Part shown: one piece after another, positions 24,567 through 33,460 of the stretch
Layout: each line of letters begins with the position of its first letter
How positions within the stretch are numbered: the first letter of the stretch is position 1
Source of the DNA: an uncultured Eubacteriales bacterium
GTDB taxonomy: Bacteria > Bacillota > Clostridia > Oscillospirales > Acutalibacteraceae
Direction: 5' to 3'
Assembly (NCBI GenBank): GCA_905198155.1
Contig: CAJKBQ010000012.1
Coordinates: forward strand, 1-64,000
DNA length: 64,000 nucleotides
Position numbers and translations under genes: made by a program
The notes under the pieces: generated by a model
What the model saw: only the letters and a program-made list of their open reading frames with translations
What the model was told of the DNA's origin: nothing
Databases searched by the model: none

Positions 24567-25339
24567 GCTTCTTTTTCCTCCATTGACTGATATTGGATAT
24601 ATGCGTAGCTGCCCTGCGCCGCAACCGTGCGGCACATAAAGTCGTACACGCAGTCGCGCAGCGCTTTTTTGGACGCCACGGATTCGGGCGCGATGGGGTC
24701 GCTGACCGTGACGGTGATGCGCGGCGGCAATTTGCGCAGAATGCGCCGCTGCCGGTACGTCACGACGAACGCGACGGTCGGGACGTGCATCAGCAGCGGA
24801 TACCGGAACGACGCGTCCGGGAACGGGCGAATCCCGTTGTAATACGGCCACAAATGCGCCTCCGGATAGATCGTGACGGCGCTGCGCCGCACCCGCCGCT
24901 GCATGGCGGCCAGCATATGCTTCATCCCGCCGATGTCGCACGGCAGCGGCATTCCGCCGAGCAGCTCCACCAGCCGCCCCACCAGCGGGATGGATGCGGC
25001 GTCCGGCGCTGTGACCACGAACGCTTTGCGCGGAAAGCTCAGCAGCGACGGCAGCAGCGCGTCGGCCAGTCCGTGCGTGTGGTTGCCGTACAGAAAGCAG
25101 CCGCCGCGCACGCGCCGCAGCGCCCGCCGGTTGCGAATGCGCAGCCCGTAGACCGTACGCATCAGCAGCTCCGCCAGCGGCGTCACGATCAGCCGGTACA
25201 GCACGAACGACGCAAAATGCCACACCGGCGAGCGGTGCGTGTAATGGTATTCGGCATCGATGACCTTTTTTCGGATTCGACCGTGCGTCAGCGCGAAATC
25301 GTCGTGCAGGGGGTCGGAGTAGTAGATGGTTTTTTTCAT
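24563..25339 (-). CDS. PlsC-like 1-acyl-glycerol-phosphate-type acyltransferase
   Basis: A 258-residue protein with a membrane segment near residues 40-60. The family block I is divergent, NHTHGLAD (about 92-99), where the usual pattern is NHxxxxD; block III is YPEAHLWPYYNGIRPF (about 152-167), as in glycerolipid acyltransferases. It should transfer a fatty acyl chain to a lipid acceptor at the membrane. The start at 25339 (MKKTIYYSD) has no ribosome binding site; the leader is a run of TCTATTAT-like repeats, and longer in-frame starts would translate repeat DNA. The stop overlaps the glycosyltransferase start. Confidence 0.78.
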   Translation of the reverse strand: MKKTIYYSDPLHDDFALTHGRIRKKVIDAEYHYTHRSPVWHFASFVLYRLIVTPLAELLMRTVYGLRIRNRRALRRVRGGCFLYGNHTHGLADALLPSLLSFPRKAFVVTAPDAASIPLVGRLVELLGGMPLPCDIGGMKHMLAAMQRRVRRSAVTIYPEAHLWPYYNGIRPFPDASFRYPLLMHVPTVAFVVTYRQRRILRKLPPRITVTVSDPIAPESVASKKALRDCVYDFMCRTVAAQGSYAYIQYQSMEEKEA

Positions 25340-25340
25340 T

Positions 25341-25380
25341 TTAGATAATAGATAATAAATAATAGATAAGAGATATTTTG
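25341..25380 (-). repeat. AT-rich tandem TCTATTAT-type repeat in the leader
   Basis: On the minus strand the 40 bases ahead of the acyltransferase start consist of degenerate repeats of TCTATTAT with no Shine-Dalgarno sequence. It differs sharply from the GC-rich surroundings. Confidence 0.6.
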
Positions 25381-25419
25381 GGGTGGGTGGGATAGTTAGG
25401 TGTTTAATTGGGGAGTGCT

Positions 25420-25500
25420 GCGGCCGAGAGAGGGACTCCTCTGGGGTGGTTGCTTTGTCCTGTTGCGGTGCGGCCGCGGGCAACTCCCTCAGGGTTAGAT
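25420..25500 (-). repeat. Repeat fragments related to the MITE-like family
   Basis: A half-end GGCAACTCCCTCAG at 25479-25492 follows a CTGCGGCCGAG/GTTGCGGTGCGGCCG block that is also present beside copies A and B. A GGGACTCCTCTGGGGTGG stretch (25433-25450) matches, in reverse complement, the flank of copy A near 262-276. This is a decayed or composite insertion. Confidence 0.55.
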
Positions 25501-25529
25501 GTAACACTTCAACCCCGGTGTGTGTTGAG

Positions 25530-25653
25530 GGCAACTCCCTCAGTCTCGCGCCTGCGGCGCGAGCCAGCACGCCGCCGACGCAGTCGCGGCGGCCGTGTCG
25601 GCCGCGTGCTGCCCGCGGTCGTCGCAGACACCGCTAAGGCTGAGGGAGTTGCC
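25530..25653 (+). repeat. MITE-like repeat, short copy C
   Basis: 124 bp with ends GGCAACTCCCTCAG (25530-25543) and CTGAGGGAGTTGCC (25640-25653). It has the same ends as copies A and B but about half the length, with an internal hairpin CTCGCGCC/GGCGCGAG (25545-25562). Its right flank (GCGCACCGGA ... GTTGCAACC) matches the flank of copy B. Confidence 0.7.
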
Positions 25654-25703
25654 CGTCAATGCGCACCGGAACAGCATTGTTGCAACCATCCCAATCCCAG
25701 CCC

Positions 25704-25729
25704 CGTAGGGGCGATCATTGATCGCCCGT
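25704..25729. repeat. GGCGATC palindromic repeat, copy 3
   Basis: The core GGCGATCATTGATCGCC (25710-25726) follows CCGTAGG, as in copies 1 and 2. The centre differs by one base. The 25340-25759 stretch thus holds repeats only and no supported gene. Confidence 0.75.
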
Positions 25730-25759
25730 TATCTTTCTAATCGCCCTTTGGGGGTCAAT

Positions 25760-26461
25760 TTATACCCCCACCCCCGGCAATTCCTCCGGGCCGGTAATCC
25801 CGGCGGCGAAGGCATTGGTGCGCAATGCGACGTACAATTCGGCAGTGGTCGCCGCCACATACGGGTTCACATACAGCACGCCCAGAATCCCCGCCGTTGC
25901 GGCGGACAGCAGGTTCCACCCGAAAAACGACAGATCCAGCACGAATACATCCATCTTGTGCCCATCCATCATTGCGGCGCTCAGGTCGAGCGCGCGGCGG
26001 TAGTCCAAATTGGGGTTTTCAGCCAGCAGATACGGCACCAGCCGCCACGCGTAGCCTTTCACAATCCCCGGCACCACCAGCAGCAGCGACCACAGCGCCG
26101 TAAACAGACCCCGCAGGAACATCACCAGCAGAATCCCGCCGTAGTTCGCGCGAAACGGGTCGAACATGATCTCCGTCGTCGGGATGCGTTCGCGCCCGAT
26201 CAGGAAGAACCGCGCCGACCCCACGGCCGCCACGTTTCCGACCAGAATGCCCAGCAGCGTGCCGATTGTGCCGATCGTCGCCATCGCCGGAACTGCCCAG
26301 CGCACCCACGAACTGCCGTCGTTCAGATTCAAGTTGAAATTCAGCCCGCTGCTCCCGGCGCCGCCCAACAGTACCACGATCAGGCACACCAGTACGGCCG
26401 TCCAGTGAAACCGGCTCAGGCTGGATTTGGCGTTGGCCTTCAATTGTTCCCGTGTCCACAT
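25760..26461 (-). CDS. DUF975-family membrane protein
   Basis: A 233-residue protein with about six hydrophobic segments. It matches the DUF975 pattern: an N-terminal MWTREQLKANAKSSL amphipathic segment, an FFLIGRERIPTT stretch after the second or third membrane helix, a VPGIVKGYAWRLVPYLLAENP motif with LxxxPGIIxxYxxxxxxYILxDxP-like spacing, and a C-terminal PYVAATTAELYVAL. The function of the family is unknown. A short GGGGATCA-type site lies ahead of the ATG. It is divergent from the M16 protease operon. Confidence 0.85.
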   Translation of the reverse strand: MWTREQLKANAKSSLSRFHWTAVLVCLIVVLLGGAGSSGLNFNLNLNDGSSWVRWAVPAMATIGTIGTLLGILVGNVAAVGSARFFLIGRERIPTTEIMFDPFRANYGGILLVMFLRGLFTALWSLLLVVPGIVKGYAWRLVPYLLAENPNLDYRRALDLSAAMMDGHKMDVFVLDLSFFGWNLLSAATAGILGVLYVNPYVAATTAELYVALRTNAFAAGITGPEELPGVGV

Positions 26462-26574
26462 AATTCATGATCCCCTTTTGACCATCAAATTTGCTTTCAG
26501 TATAGCATGAATCGGCCGCAAAGTCAAGCCGCCGGGGCTGTGCGCTGAAAAATAAAGATTTCACGATTTTAACG

Positions 26575-26603
26575 TTGCGTTCTGCGCACAATTGTGATAC
26601 AAT
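26575..26603 (+). promoter_or_regulatory. Promoter of the M16-lgt-folD operon
   Basis: TTGCGT (26575-26580), 17-bp spacer, TACAAT (26598-26603). Confidence 0.65.
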
Positions 26604-26683
26604 ATAAGAATCGGTTCATCATCGAGATTTTTGCGTGAAATGTGAGTGAATGGAATGAAAAAGATCGGAGGTCGAAATTCCGA

Positions 26684-27958
26684 ATGAAATCCGAAACCAT
26701 TGCGCCCGGCGTGCAGCTGATTCCCGTGCCGGACGACCGGTTCCAAACGGTGCGGATCGCCGCGCATTTTGCCGTCCCGCTGCGGGCGGAGACTGCCGCC
26801 GAATACGCGCTGCTGCCGCGGCTGCTGACCCGATGCTGCGCGGATTATCCCGACGATTTGGCGTTCAGCCGCCGGCTGGCGATGCTGTATGGCGCGGGCG
26901 TCGGCGGCACCGCGCAGGTGATCGGCGAAACGCAGCAGATCAATGTGTCTGTTTCGCTGCTGGACGACCGGTTCGTCCCGCAGGACGCGCCGATTCTGCC
27001 GGAGTGTACGCGGCTGCTGTGCCGGATGATTTTTGACCCGGCGCTGACGGACGGCGTGTTCCGCGCCGAAGATTTGGCGGAGGAGCAGCGCCGGTTGGCG
27101 GAGGAGATTCGCGCCGAGCGCAACGATCTCCGCACGCTGGCGCTCCAACAGGCGCGCCGCCTGATGTTTGCGGGCGAGCCGTACGGGCTGGATCGCCAGG
27201 GCACCGCCGGGCAGGTGGAGGCGCTGACCGCCCCGCAGCTGACCGCCGCGTGGCAGCGGCTGCTGCGCACCGCCCGCGTGACGATTCTGGCCATCGGCAC
27301 GGTGGATCCTGCGCAGGTGGCCGCGCCGCTGCGCGAAGCCTTTGCCCGGATTGACCGCGATCCGGTTGCGGGAACGGAGCCGGTTGTTCACGTTCCGGCC
27401 GCGCCGCGCACCGTGACGGAACCGGTGGCCGCGCTGCAATCCAAGCTGGTGATGGGCTTTGCCACGCCGGTGCGCGCGCCGCAGGAGACGATGGCGATGC
27501 GGCTGGCGGTGGCGCTGTATGGCGGCACGGCGACGTCGCGGCTGTTTTTGAATGTTCGCGAGCGGCTGAGCTTGTGCTACTACTGCGCCGCGCGGTACGA
27601 CCGGTTCAAAGGCGTGATGCTGGTGGACAGCGGCGTGCAGCGCGAAAATGCCGAAAAGGCGCAGGCCGAGATTCTGCATCAGCTGGACGAGCTGAAAGCC
27701 GGCCGATTCACCGACGACGAGTTGGAAGCCGCGCGCCTCAGTATGCTCGACCAGATCGGCGCGGTGTCCGACTCCCCGGCCTACCTCGACAGCTGGTACG
27801 CCGGGCAGCTGTACCGGCCGCTGCAAACCCCGGACGATGCGGCGCGCGATGCGGCGGCTGTGACGCGCGCGGACGTGATCGCCGCGCTGCAAACGATGCA
27901 GCCGGAGCTGACGTATCTGCTGGACGGTCAATCGGGAAAGGACGGTGACGCCGAATGA
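26684..27958 (+). CDS. M16-family protein, YmfF/YfmF-like (non-catalytic partner)
   Basis: A 424-residue M16 (insulinase-fold) protein without the HxxEH zinc motif, so probably an inactive subunit that pairs with the next gene product, as in other clamshell proteases of the M16B group. The N-terminal half runs to about residue 215 and the C-terminal half includes SRLFLNVRERLSLCYYC (about 285-301), a conserved R/Y segment. The start at 26684 follows CGGAGG at 26666. The stop overlaps the start of the next gene (ATGA, 27955-27958). The pair is conserved in Firmicutes; the substrate is unknown. Confidence 0.85.
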   Translation: MKSETIAPGVQLIPVPDDRFQTVRIAAHFAVPLRAETAAEYALLPRLLTRCCADYPDDLAFSRRLAMLYGAGVGGTAQVIGETQQINVSVSLLDDRFVPQDAPILPECTRLLCRMIFDPALTDGVFRAEDLAEEQRRLAEEIRAERNDLRTLALQQARRLMFAGEPYGLDRQGTAGQVEALTAPQLTAAWQRLLRTARVTILAIGTVDPAQVAAPLREAFARIDRDPVAGTEPVVHVPAAPRTVTEPVAALQSKLVMGFATPVRAPQETMAMRLAVALYGGTATSRLFLNVRERLSLCYYCAARYDRFKGVMLVDSGVQRENAEKAQAEILHQLDELKAGRFTDDELEAARLSMLDQIGAVSDSPAYLDSWYAGQLYRPLQTPDDAARDAAAVTRADVIAALQTMQPELTYLLDGQSGKDGDAE

Positions 27959-29247
27959 AATCCATCTCCCAACGCACGGTCTGCGCCGACACGCTGTGGG
28001 AAGGCGTACACGAATCCGGGCTGCGCGTGTTTGTTTACCCCAAAGCGCATTTTTCGTCGTCGTACGCGCTGTTTGGCACGCGCTACGGGTCGATCGACAA
28101 TGTATTTCGCCGCGCGGGCGACGCGGCATTCACCGAAGTGCCAGCCGGCATCGCGCACTACTTGGAACACAAGCTGTTTGAAAACGAGGACGAGGACGCG
28201 TTCGCGCGCTATGCCCGCACCGGAGCCAACGCCAATGCCTACACGTCGTTTGAAAAAACGTGCTATCTTTTTTCGTGTACCAAGCACTTCACCGAATCGC
28301 TGGAAATTCTGCTGGACTTCGTGCAGAAACCGTATTTCACCCCCGAAACGGTGCAGAAGGAGCAGGGGATCATCGCGCAGGAGATCCGCATGGGCGACGA
28401 CGACCCCGACAGCAAGGTTTTTTGGAATCTGTTGAAAGCGATGTACCGGAACCATCCCGTCCGCATCGACATCGCCGGGACGGTGGAGTCCATCGCGCAG
28501 ATTGACGCCGACCTGCTGTACCGCTGCTACCGCACGTTTTACCACCCGTCCAACATGGTGCTGTGCGCGGCGGGGAACGTGAATCCGGACGAAGTGTTCG
28601 CGCTGGTGGACCGGATGGTTCCGGCGCAGCCTGCGCCCGCGGTGGAGCGGCAGTTCCCGGCGGAACCGGCGGCGGTGGTGCAGGCGCGCGTGACGGACAC
28701 CGCGCCCGTGGCCGCGCCGCTGTTCACCATCGGGTTCAAAGAATCGGCCGACGTGCGCCCCACCGACGCGGAATGCGCCGCCACCGACGTGCTGCTCCAG
28801 GTGCTCGCGTCCGATACGTCGCCGCTGTACCGGCGGCTGATGGCGGGCGGCTGGATCAACGACAGCTTTTCCGCCGAATATTTTGAAGGTTCCGGCTACG
28901 CGGCCGTGCTGTTCGGCGGCGAATCGCGCGACCCGGACTACGTGGCCGCCGAGATCGTGCGCGAGGCCGACCGGCTCCGCCGCGAAGGCATCGACCCGGA
29001 ATCGTTTGAATGCGCCCGCCGCGCGCTGTACGGCAGTGCCGTGTCCGGGTTCGGCAGCGTATCGCTGCTGGCCAACCGGATGGCGGACGCCGCGCTCAGC
29101 GGCCGGACGTTCGGCGCCGAGCCGGAGCTGCTGCGCGCCATGACCGTGCAGCAGGTGCAGGATCGGCTGGCCGTGCAGCTGCTGCCGGATCGGATGGCCA
29201 TTTCGGTGGTCAACCCGTTGGAATCAACCAATCAACAGGAAGGATGA
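27955..29247 (+). CDS. M16-family zinc protease, YmfH-like
   Basis: A 430-residue protein with the inverted zinc motif HYLEHKLFE (about residues 64-72; His, Glu, His) and a downstream Glu in the EQGIIAQEIRMGDDDP segment (about 140) that completes the site. It probably forms a two-chain protease with the preceding protein. The family is cytoplasmic with no signal peptide. Translation is coupled to the upstream gene. It is followed 6 bp later by lgt. Confidence 0.88.
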   Translation: MKSISQRTVCADTLWEGVHESGLRVFVYPKAHFSSSYALFGTRYGSIDNVFRRAGDAAFTEVPAGIAHYLEHKLFENEDEDAFARYARTGANANAYTSFEKTCYLFSCTKHFTESLEILLDFVQKPYFTPETVQKEQGIIAQEIRMGDDDPDSKVFWNLLKAMYRNHPVRIDIAGTVESIAQIDADLLYRCYRTFYHPSNMVLCAAGNVNPDEVFALVDRMVPAQPAPAVERQFPAEPAAVVQARVTDTAPVAAPLFTIGFKESADVRPTDAECAATDVLLQVLASDTSPLYRRLMAGGWINDSFSAEYFEGSGYAAVLFGGESRDPDYVAAEIVREADRLRREGIDPESFECARRALYGSAVSGFGSVSLLANRMADAALSGRTFGAEPELLRAMTVQQVQDRLAVQLLPDRMAISVVNPLESTNQQEG

Positions 29248-29253
29248 GTTAAA

Positions 29254-30327
29254 ATGTCAGGATTTTCTGGAACCGTCACGTTCGGCGGGAGCGACCCGTG
29301 GCTGTCGGTAGACGTCAACGCCGTCGCGTTCACCATCGGATCGTTGGAGATTCGCTGGTACGGCATCTTCATCGCAGCGGGGCTGCTGCTGGCGCTGCTG
29401 TATGCCATGCACTACGCCCGGTCGTTCGGCGTGGACGATAACCGCATGACCGATGTCTGCTTCCTCAGCATCATCATCGGCGTGATCGGCGCGCGCGCGT
29501 ACTATGTGGTGTTCAATTATCAAAAAGAATTTGCCGGTCAGCCGTTCACGGAGGTGTTCCGCATCGACAAAGGCGGCCTTGCGATTTACGGCGGGGTCAT
29601 ATTCGGCCTGCTGTCAGGGTACTTCCTGTGCAAATGGCGCAAAATCCGCGCACTGCCGATGCTCGACCTCGCGTCCATCGGGTTCCTGATCGGCCAGGCG
29701 TTCGGCCGCTGGGGCAACTTCACCAACCAAGAGGCGTTCGGCTGCAACACGTCGCTCCCGTGGGGGATGTACAGCAGCGCGACCAACGCGTATCTGACGT
29801 CCGTATCGTCCGACCTCGCGTCGATGGGCGTGACGGTTGATCCCACGCAGCCGGTGCATCCGTGCTTTTTGTACGAATCCATCTGGTGCCTGATCGGGTT
29901 CCTGTTTATCCATTTCTTCCTCCGCAAACGCCGCCGCTACGACGGTCAGATCTTCCTGTTCTACCTGTTTTGGTACGGACTGGGCCGGTTCTGGATCGAA
30001 GAGCTGCGCACCGACAGCCTGATGATGGGGCCGTACCGCATCTCGCGGTTCGTCGCGGGGATTTGCGTGATTACGGCGGCGATTCTGCTGATTGTGTTCC
30101 GCAAGCGCCGCAGCGTGTTCGGCGAAGCGGGACTGGCTGCGCAGCTGGCCGCCGAAGCTGCCGCCAAAGCGGCCAAAGCGGCGAAATCTGCCGAACCGGC
30201 GGAAGTTCCGGCCGAACCGGAATCGGGTGAACCGGAATCGGAATCGGATGAACCGGCCGAAGCGCCGGCGGAATCTGCGCCGGAAGCGGAAGCAGAATCC
30301 GAAGACGCGCCGGAAAGCGAATCGTAA
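29254..30327 (+). CDS. lgt: Prolipoprotein diacylglyceryl transferase
   Basis: A 357-residue membrane enzyme that adds diacylglycerol from phosphatidylglycerol to the lipobox cysteine of prolipoproteins. Seven membrane segments are seen; the Lgt signature GRWGNFTNQEAFG lies at about residues 150-163, with the essential Arg and Asn; RWYGIFIAAG near residue 34 is also conserved. The C-terminal 75 residues are an unusual Ala/Glu/Pro/Ser-rich acidic tail of low complexity, absent from typical Lgt (about 270-290 residues). AAGGATG precedes the ATG. It serves the lipoproteins seen here (6925 and 21934 genes). Confidence 0.93.
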   Translation: MSGFSGTVTFGGSDPWLSVDVNAVAFTIGSLEIRWYGIFIAAGLLLALLYAMHYARSFGVDDNRMTDVCFLSIIIGVIGARAYYVVFNYQKEFAGQPFTEVFRIDKGGLAIYGGVIFGLLSGYFLCKWRKIRALPMLDLASIGFLIGQAFGRWGNFTNQEAFGCNTSLPWGMYSSATNAYLTSVSSDLASMGVTVDPTQPVHPCFLYESIWCLIGFLFIHFFLRKRRRYDGQIFLFYLFWYGLGRFWIEELRTDSLMMGPYRISRFVAGICVITAAILLIVFRKRRSVFGEAGLAAQLAAEAAAKAAKAAKSAEPAEVPAEPESGEPESESDEPAEAPAESAPEAEAESEDAPESES

Positions 30328-30351
30328 TATATATAATGAGGAGAACGTGAT

Positions 30352-31206
30352 ATGGCAAAGATCATCAGCGGCAAAGCCGTTTCCGCCGCCGTGCGGCAGC
30401 GCATCGCCGCCCAAACGGCTGAGCTGACGGCGCGCGGCGTGACGCCCGGACTGGCGGTGGTGCTGGTCGGGGACGACCCGGCGTCGCAGGTATACGTCCG
30501 CAACAAAGAAAAAGCGTGCGCCGAAGTCGGGTTTTACAGCGAAAAATATACGCTCCCGGCAACCACGACGCAGCAGGAGCTGCTGGCGCTGGTCGAACGG
30601 CTGAACGGCGACCCGCGCATCCACGGGATTCTGGTGCAGCTGCCGCTGCCCGCGCCGCTGGACGCGCAGGCCGTGATCCGCGCCATTGCGCCGGAAAAAG
30701 ACGTGGATGCGTTTCACCCGGTGAACGTCGGCGGATTGCTGACGGGAACCGCGTGTTTTCTGCCGTGTACCCCGGCGGGCGTGATGGAACTGCTGCACAG
30801 CGAAGGCATTTCGCCGGACGGCAAGCACTGCGTGGTGCTCGGCCGCAGCAACATCGTCGGCAAGCCGATGGCGATGTTGCTGCTGCGCGAAAACGGCACC
30901 GTCACCATCTGCCACAGCCACACACAGGGGCTGGCGGAAATCTGCCGCAGCGCGGACATCCTGGTTGCGGCGATTGGCCGCCCGCGGTTTATCACGGCGG
31001 ACATGGTGCAGCCCGGCGCGGCGGTGATCGACGTCGGGATGAACCGCGACGCGTCCGGCAAGCTGTGCGGCGACGTCGATTTTGACGCGGTCGCGCCGAT
31101 CGCCGGGTGCATCACGCCGGTGCCGGGCGGCGTCGGCCCCATGACGATCGCCATGCTGATGCAGAACACGCTGACCGCCGCGCAGCAATTCGCCGCGCGC
31201 GCGTGA
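30352..31206 (+). CDS. folD: Methylenetetrahydrofolate dehydrogenase/cyclohydrolase
   Basis: A 284-residue bifunctional enzyme that interconverts 5,10-methylene-THF and 10-formyl-THF with NADP. It has SQVYVRNKEKAC (catalytic Lys near residue 56), GILVQLPLP (about 92-100), the Rossmann motif VVLGRSNIVGKPMAMLL (about 160-176), and PVPGGVGPMTIAML (about 258-271). TGAGGAG precedes the ATG, 24 bp after lgt, so it is probably the fourth gene of the same operon. Confidence 0.95.
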   Translation: MAKIISGKAVSAAVRQRIAAQTAELTARGVTPGLAVVLVGDDPASQVYVRNKEKACAEVGFYSEKYTLPATTTQQELLALVERLNGDPRIHGILVQLPLPAPLDAQAVIRAIAPEKDVDAFHPVNVGGLLTGTACFLPCTPAGVMELLHSEGISPDGKHCVVLGRSNIVGKPMAMLLLRENGTVTICHSHTQGLAEICRSADILVAAIGRPRFITADMVQPGAAVIDVGMNRDASGKLCGDVDFDAVAPIAGCITPVPGGVGPMTIAMLMQNTLTAAQQFAARA

Positions 31207-31272
31207 TCTGCGGTTCTGCGCAGCCGCTGTTCGCCGCGCAAAAACAGGCGCATGAAAGAGGAGCATCGAAAA

Positions 31273-32676
31273 ATGAGCGGAAAATTCAGCCTGCTGCACG
31301 GCCGCCGCGACGTCGATATGACGCAGGGCAGTATCATGCGGCACTTGATTACCTTTGCAATTCCGCTGCTGGTGGGGAATATCTTCCAGCAGCTGTACAA
31401 CATGGTCGATACCTGGGTCGTCGGCAACTACGTCAGCAACGAGGCGTTTTCGGCGGTCGGCTCCGTCGGCCCGATCATCAACACGCTGATCGGCTTTTTC
31501 ATGGGGCTGAGCAGCGGCGCGGGCGTGGTGATTTCGCAGTACTACGGCGCCAAACGCGCCGACAAAGTCCACGACACCGTCCATACCGCCATGCTGCTGA
31601 CCTTTATCCTGAGCGTGCTGTTCACCGGCATCGGCATCGGGATGACCCCGGCGATGCTGCGGCTGATGGATACCCCGGCCGAAGTGATGGCCGACGCGAC
31701 GGCGTACCTGACGATTTATTTCGCCGGCGTCACTGGCCTGCTGATTTACAACATGGGGTCCGGCATCCTGCGCGCCATCGGCGATTCGCAGCGGCCGTTT
31801 TACTACCTGGTGGTGTCGGCTGTGACGAATACCGTGCTGGACCTGGTGTTTGTGCTGTGCTTCAAAATGGGCGTGGAGGGCGTGGCGTACGCCACCATCA
31901 TCGCGCAGGCACTGTCGGCCGCGCTGGTGCTGATCGAGCTGTGCCGCTCCAAAACGTGCATCCGGCTGCGCTTCCGCGACCTGCGGATCAACGGCGAAAT
32001 GCTGCGCAAAACCGTCAAGGTCGGGTTCCCGGCCGGACTGCAGATGGCGGTCACGTCGTTTTCCAACGTGTTCGTGCAGTCGTACATCAATCACTTCGGC
32101 CCCGACTGTATGTCCGGCTGGACGGCGTATTCCAAGCTCGACCAACTGATTTTCCTGCCGATGCAGTCGCTGGCGCTGGCGTCCACCACGTTCGTCGGCC
32201 AAAACCTCGGCAGCCGCAAAGCAGAGCGCGCGCAGCAGGGCGTGCGCATCGCGCTTTGGATGTCGGTGCTGTGCACCGCGCTGCTGATCGTGCCGGTGGA
32301 GCTGTTTGCGCCGCAGCTGACTGCATTTTTCAACAGCAAGCCCGAAGTCGTGCGCTACGGGACGCTGCTGCTGCGGTACCTGTCGCCGTTTTATGTGCTG
32401 TGCTGCGTCAATCAGGTGTACTCCGGTGCGCTGCGCGGCTCCGGCAACAGCCGCACGCCGATGATTATCATGCTGCTGTCGTTCGTGGCGTTCCGCCAGT
32501 GCTACCTGTATGCGATGGCCAACTGGATTTCCAACGAGATCCTGCCCATTGCGATGGGGTACCCGGCGGGGTGGCTCGTGTGCAGCGCGGCGACGCTGCT
32601 GTATTACAACAGGAAAAAGTTCGCCAAAAACGAAATTATGGACGACGCGCCGCGCGAAGCAGCCGCGGAAGCGTGA
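31273..32676 (+). CDS. MATE-family efflux transporter
   Basis: A 467-residue protein with about twelve membrane segments in two MatE halves. N-terminal features are LLHGRRDVDMTQGSIMRHLI and LLVGNIFQQLYNMVDTWVVG, typical of the NorM/DinF-like bacterial group. It should export cationic drugs or metabolites in exchange for Na+ or H+. Two starts are possible (31252 and 31273); AGAGGAG at 31257-31263 fits the second, nine bases away. The gene lies 66 bp after folD. Confidence 0.87.
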   Translation: MSGKFSLLHGRRDVDMTQGSIMRHLITFAIPLLVGNIFQQLYNMVDTWVVGNYVSNEAFSAVGSVGPIINTLIGFFMGLSSGAGVVISQYYGAKRADKVHDTVHTAMLLTFILSVLFTGIGIGMTPAMLRLMDTPAEVMADATAYLTIYFAGVTGLLIYNMGSGILRAIGDSQRPFYYLVVSAVTNTVLDLVFVLCFKMGVEGVAYATIIAQALSAALVLIELCRSKTCIRLRFRDLRINGEMLRKTVKVGFPAGLQMAVTSFSNVFVQSYINHFGPDCMSGWTAYSKLDQLIFLPMQSLALASTTFVGQNLGSRKAERAQQGVRIALWMSVLCTALLIVPVELFAPQLTAFFNSKPEVVRYGTLLLRYLSPFYVLCCVNQVYSGALRGSGNSRTPMIIMLLSFVAFRQCYLYAMANWISNEILPIAMGYPAGWLVCSAATLLYYNRKKFAKNEIMDDAPREAAAEA

Positions 32677-32713
32677 AAATTTCGCGCCCGGCCGCAAAAT
32701 TTCGCCAAACCGC

Positions 32714-32742
32714 TTGACAAGCCCGTCCGCTTGTGCTAAAAT
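32714..32742 (+). promoter_or_regulatory. Promoter of the rplU-prp-rpmA operon
   Basis: TTGACA (32714-32719), 17-bp spacer, TAAAAT (32737-32742). Confidence 0.87.
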
Positions 32743-32749
32743 ATTATAG

Positions 32750-32827
32750 CCGCTTATGCCGGGCTTTGAAGCGACGTCCGTCCGCCCGTGCGTAGCGAGT
32801 CTAACGAAAAGGCAGGTTTTATCCAGC
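32750..32827 (+). ncRNA. Probable L21 ribosomal protein leader
   Basis: An untranslated leader of about 80 nt runs from the promoter to rplU. Firmicutes carry the structured L21 leader in exactly this place, for feedback by an L21-operon protein. Short pairing segments are seen (for example GGCAGG/CCGTCC-like stretches), but I have not folded it, so this rests mostly on position and known family distribution. Confidence 0.5.
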
Positions 32828-33136
32828 ATGTATGCAGTAATTGAAACCGGCGGGAAGCAGTACAAAGTCGAAATCGGTTCGGTTCTCTTTGTCGAAAAGC
32901 TGAACGCGGAAGCAGACAGCACCGTGGACTTCAAGGTCATCGCCCTCGGCGGGGAAGATGGGCTGAAAGTCGGGACGCCGTACCTCGAAGGCGCGACCGT
33001 CACCGGGAAGGTGCTGAAAAACGGGAAAGGCAAAAAAATCACCGTTTTCACCTACAAGGCCAAGAAAAACGAAAAACGCAAGATGGGTCATCGTCAGCCG
33101 TACACGAAAGTACAGATCGAATCCATCCAGGCGTAA
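32828..33136 (+). CDS. rplU: Large ribosomal subunit protein bL21
   Basis: A 102-residue ribosomal protein that binds 23S rRNA. MYAVIETGGKQYKVEIG is the family N-terminus, and the C-terminal KKNEKRKMGHRQPYTKVQIESI matches the conserved basic end in two parts. It opens the classic rplU-prp-rpmA-obg cluster; the gap to prp is 3 bp. Confidence 0.96.
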   Translation: MYAVIETGGKQYKVEIGSVLFVEKLNAEADSTVDFKVIALGGEDGLKVGTPYLEGATVTGKVLKNGKGKKITVFTYKAKKNEKRKMGHRQPYTKVQIESIQA

Positions 33137-33139
33137 CGC

Positions 33140-33457
33140 ATGATTCAGGTCGAATTTTCGGTGCATGACCATGCGCCGGTCGGGTTCTGCATCAGCGGGC
33201 ACGCAGGCGCGGGCAGCGCCGGGCGCGACATCGTTTGCGCCGCGGTATCGTCCGCCGCATATATGGCAGCCAACACGCTCACCGACGTGGTCGGCGCGCA
33301 GCCGGATATTGCGCTGGCAGACGGGCTGCTGCGGGTTTCCGTCCCGGTGGCGGAGCGCCCCAAGTGCGACGTAATCCTGCGCGGACTAATGATGCATTTG
33401 ACCCAATTGGCCGGGCAGTATCCGAAAAACATCCACATCACTTATACGGAGGTGTAA
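33140..33457 (+). CDS. prp: Ribosomal-processing cysteine protease Prp
   Basis: A 105-residue protease that removes the N-terminal leader of bL27. The catalytic residues are seen as His21 in GHAGAG and Cys33 in RDIVCAAVSSAAY, with Asp30 nearby, as in the YsxB family. It lies between rplU and rpmA, 3 bp from each, and the L27 encoded next does have the leader that Prp cleaves. Present in Firmicutes that need L27 processing. Confidence 0.94.
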   Translation: MIQVEFSVHDHAPVGFCISGHAGAGSAGRDIVCAAVSSAAYMAANTLTDVVGAQPDIALADGLLRVSVPVAERPKCDVILRGLMMHLTQLAGQYPKNIHITYTEV

Positions 33458-33460
33458 CAA

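Noticed and set aside
29614..33051. Very long minus-strand open frame (over 1,100 codons) opposite lgt, folD and the MATE gene
   Set aside because: It is the complement of clearly conserved genes; long antisense frames arise because the DNA is GC-rich. The translation is Arg/His/Gln-rich with no domain.
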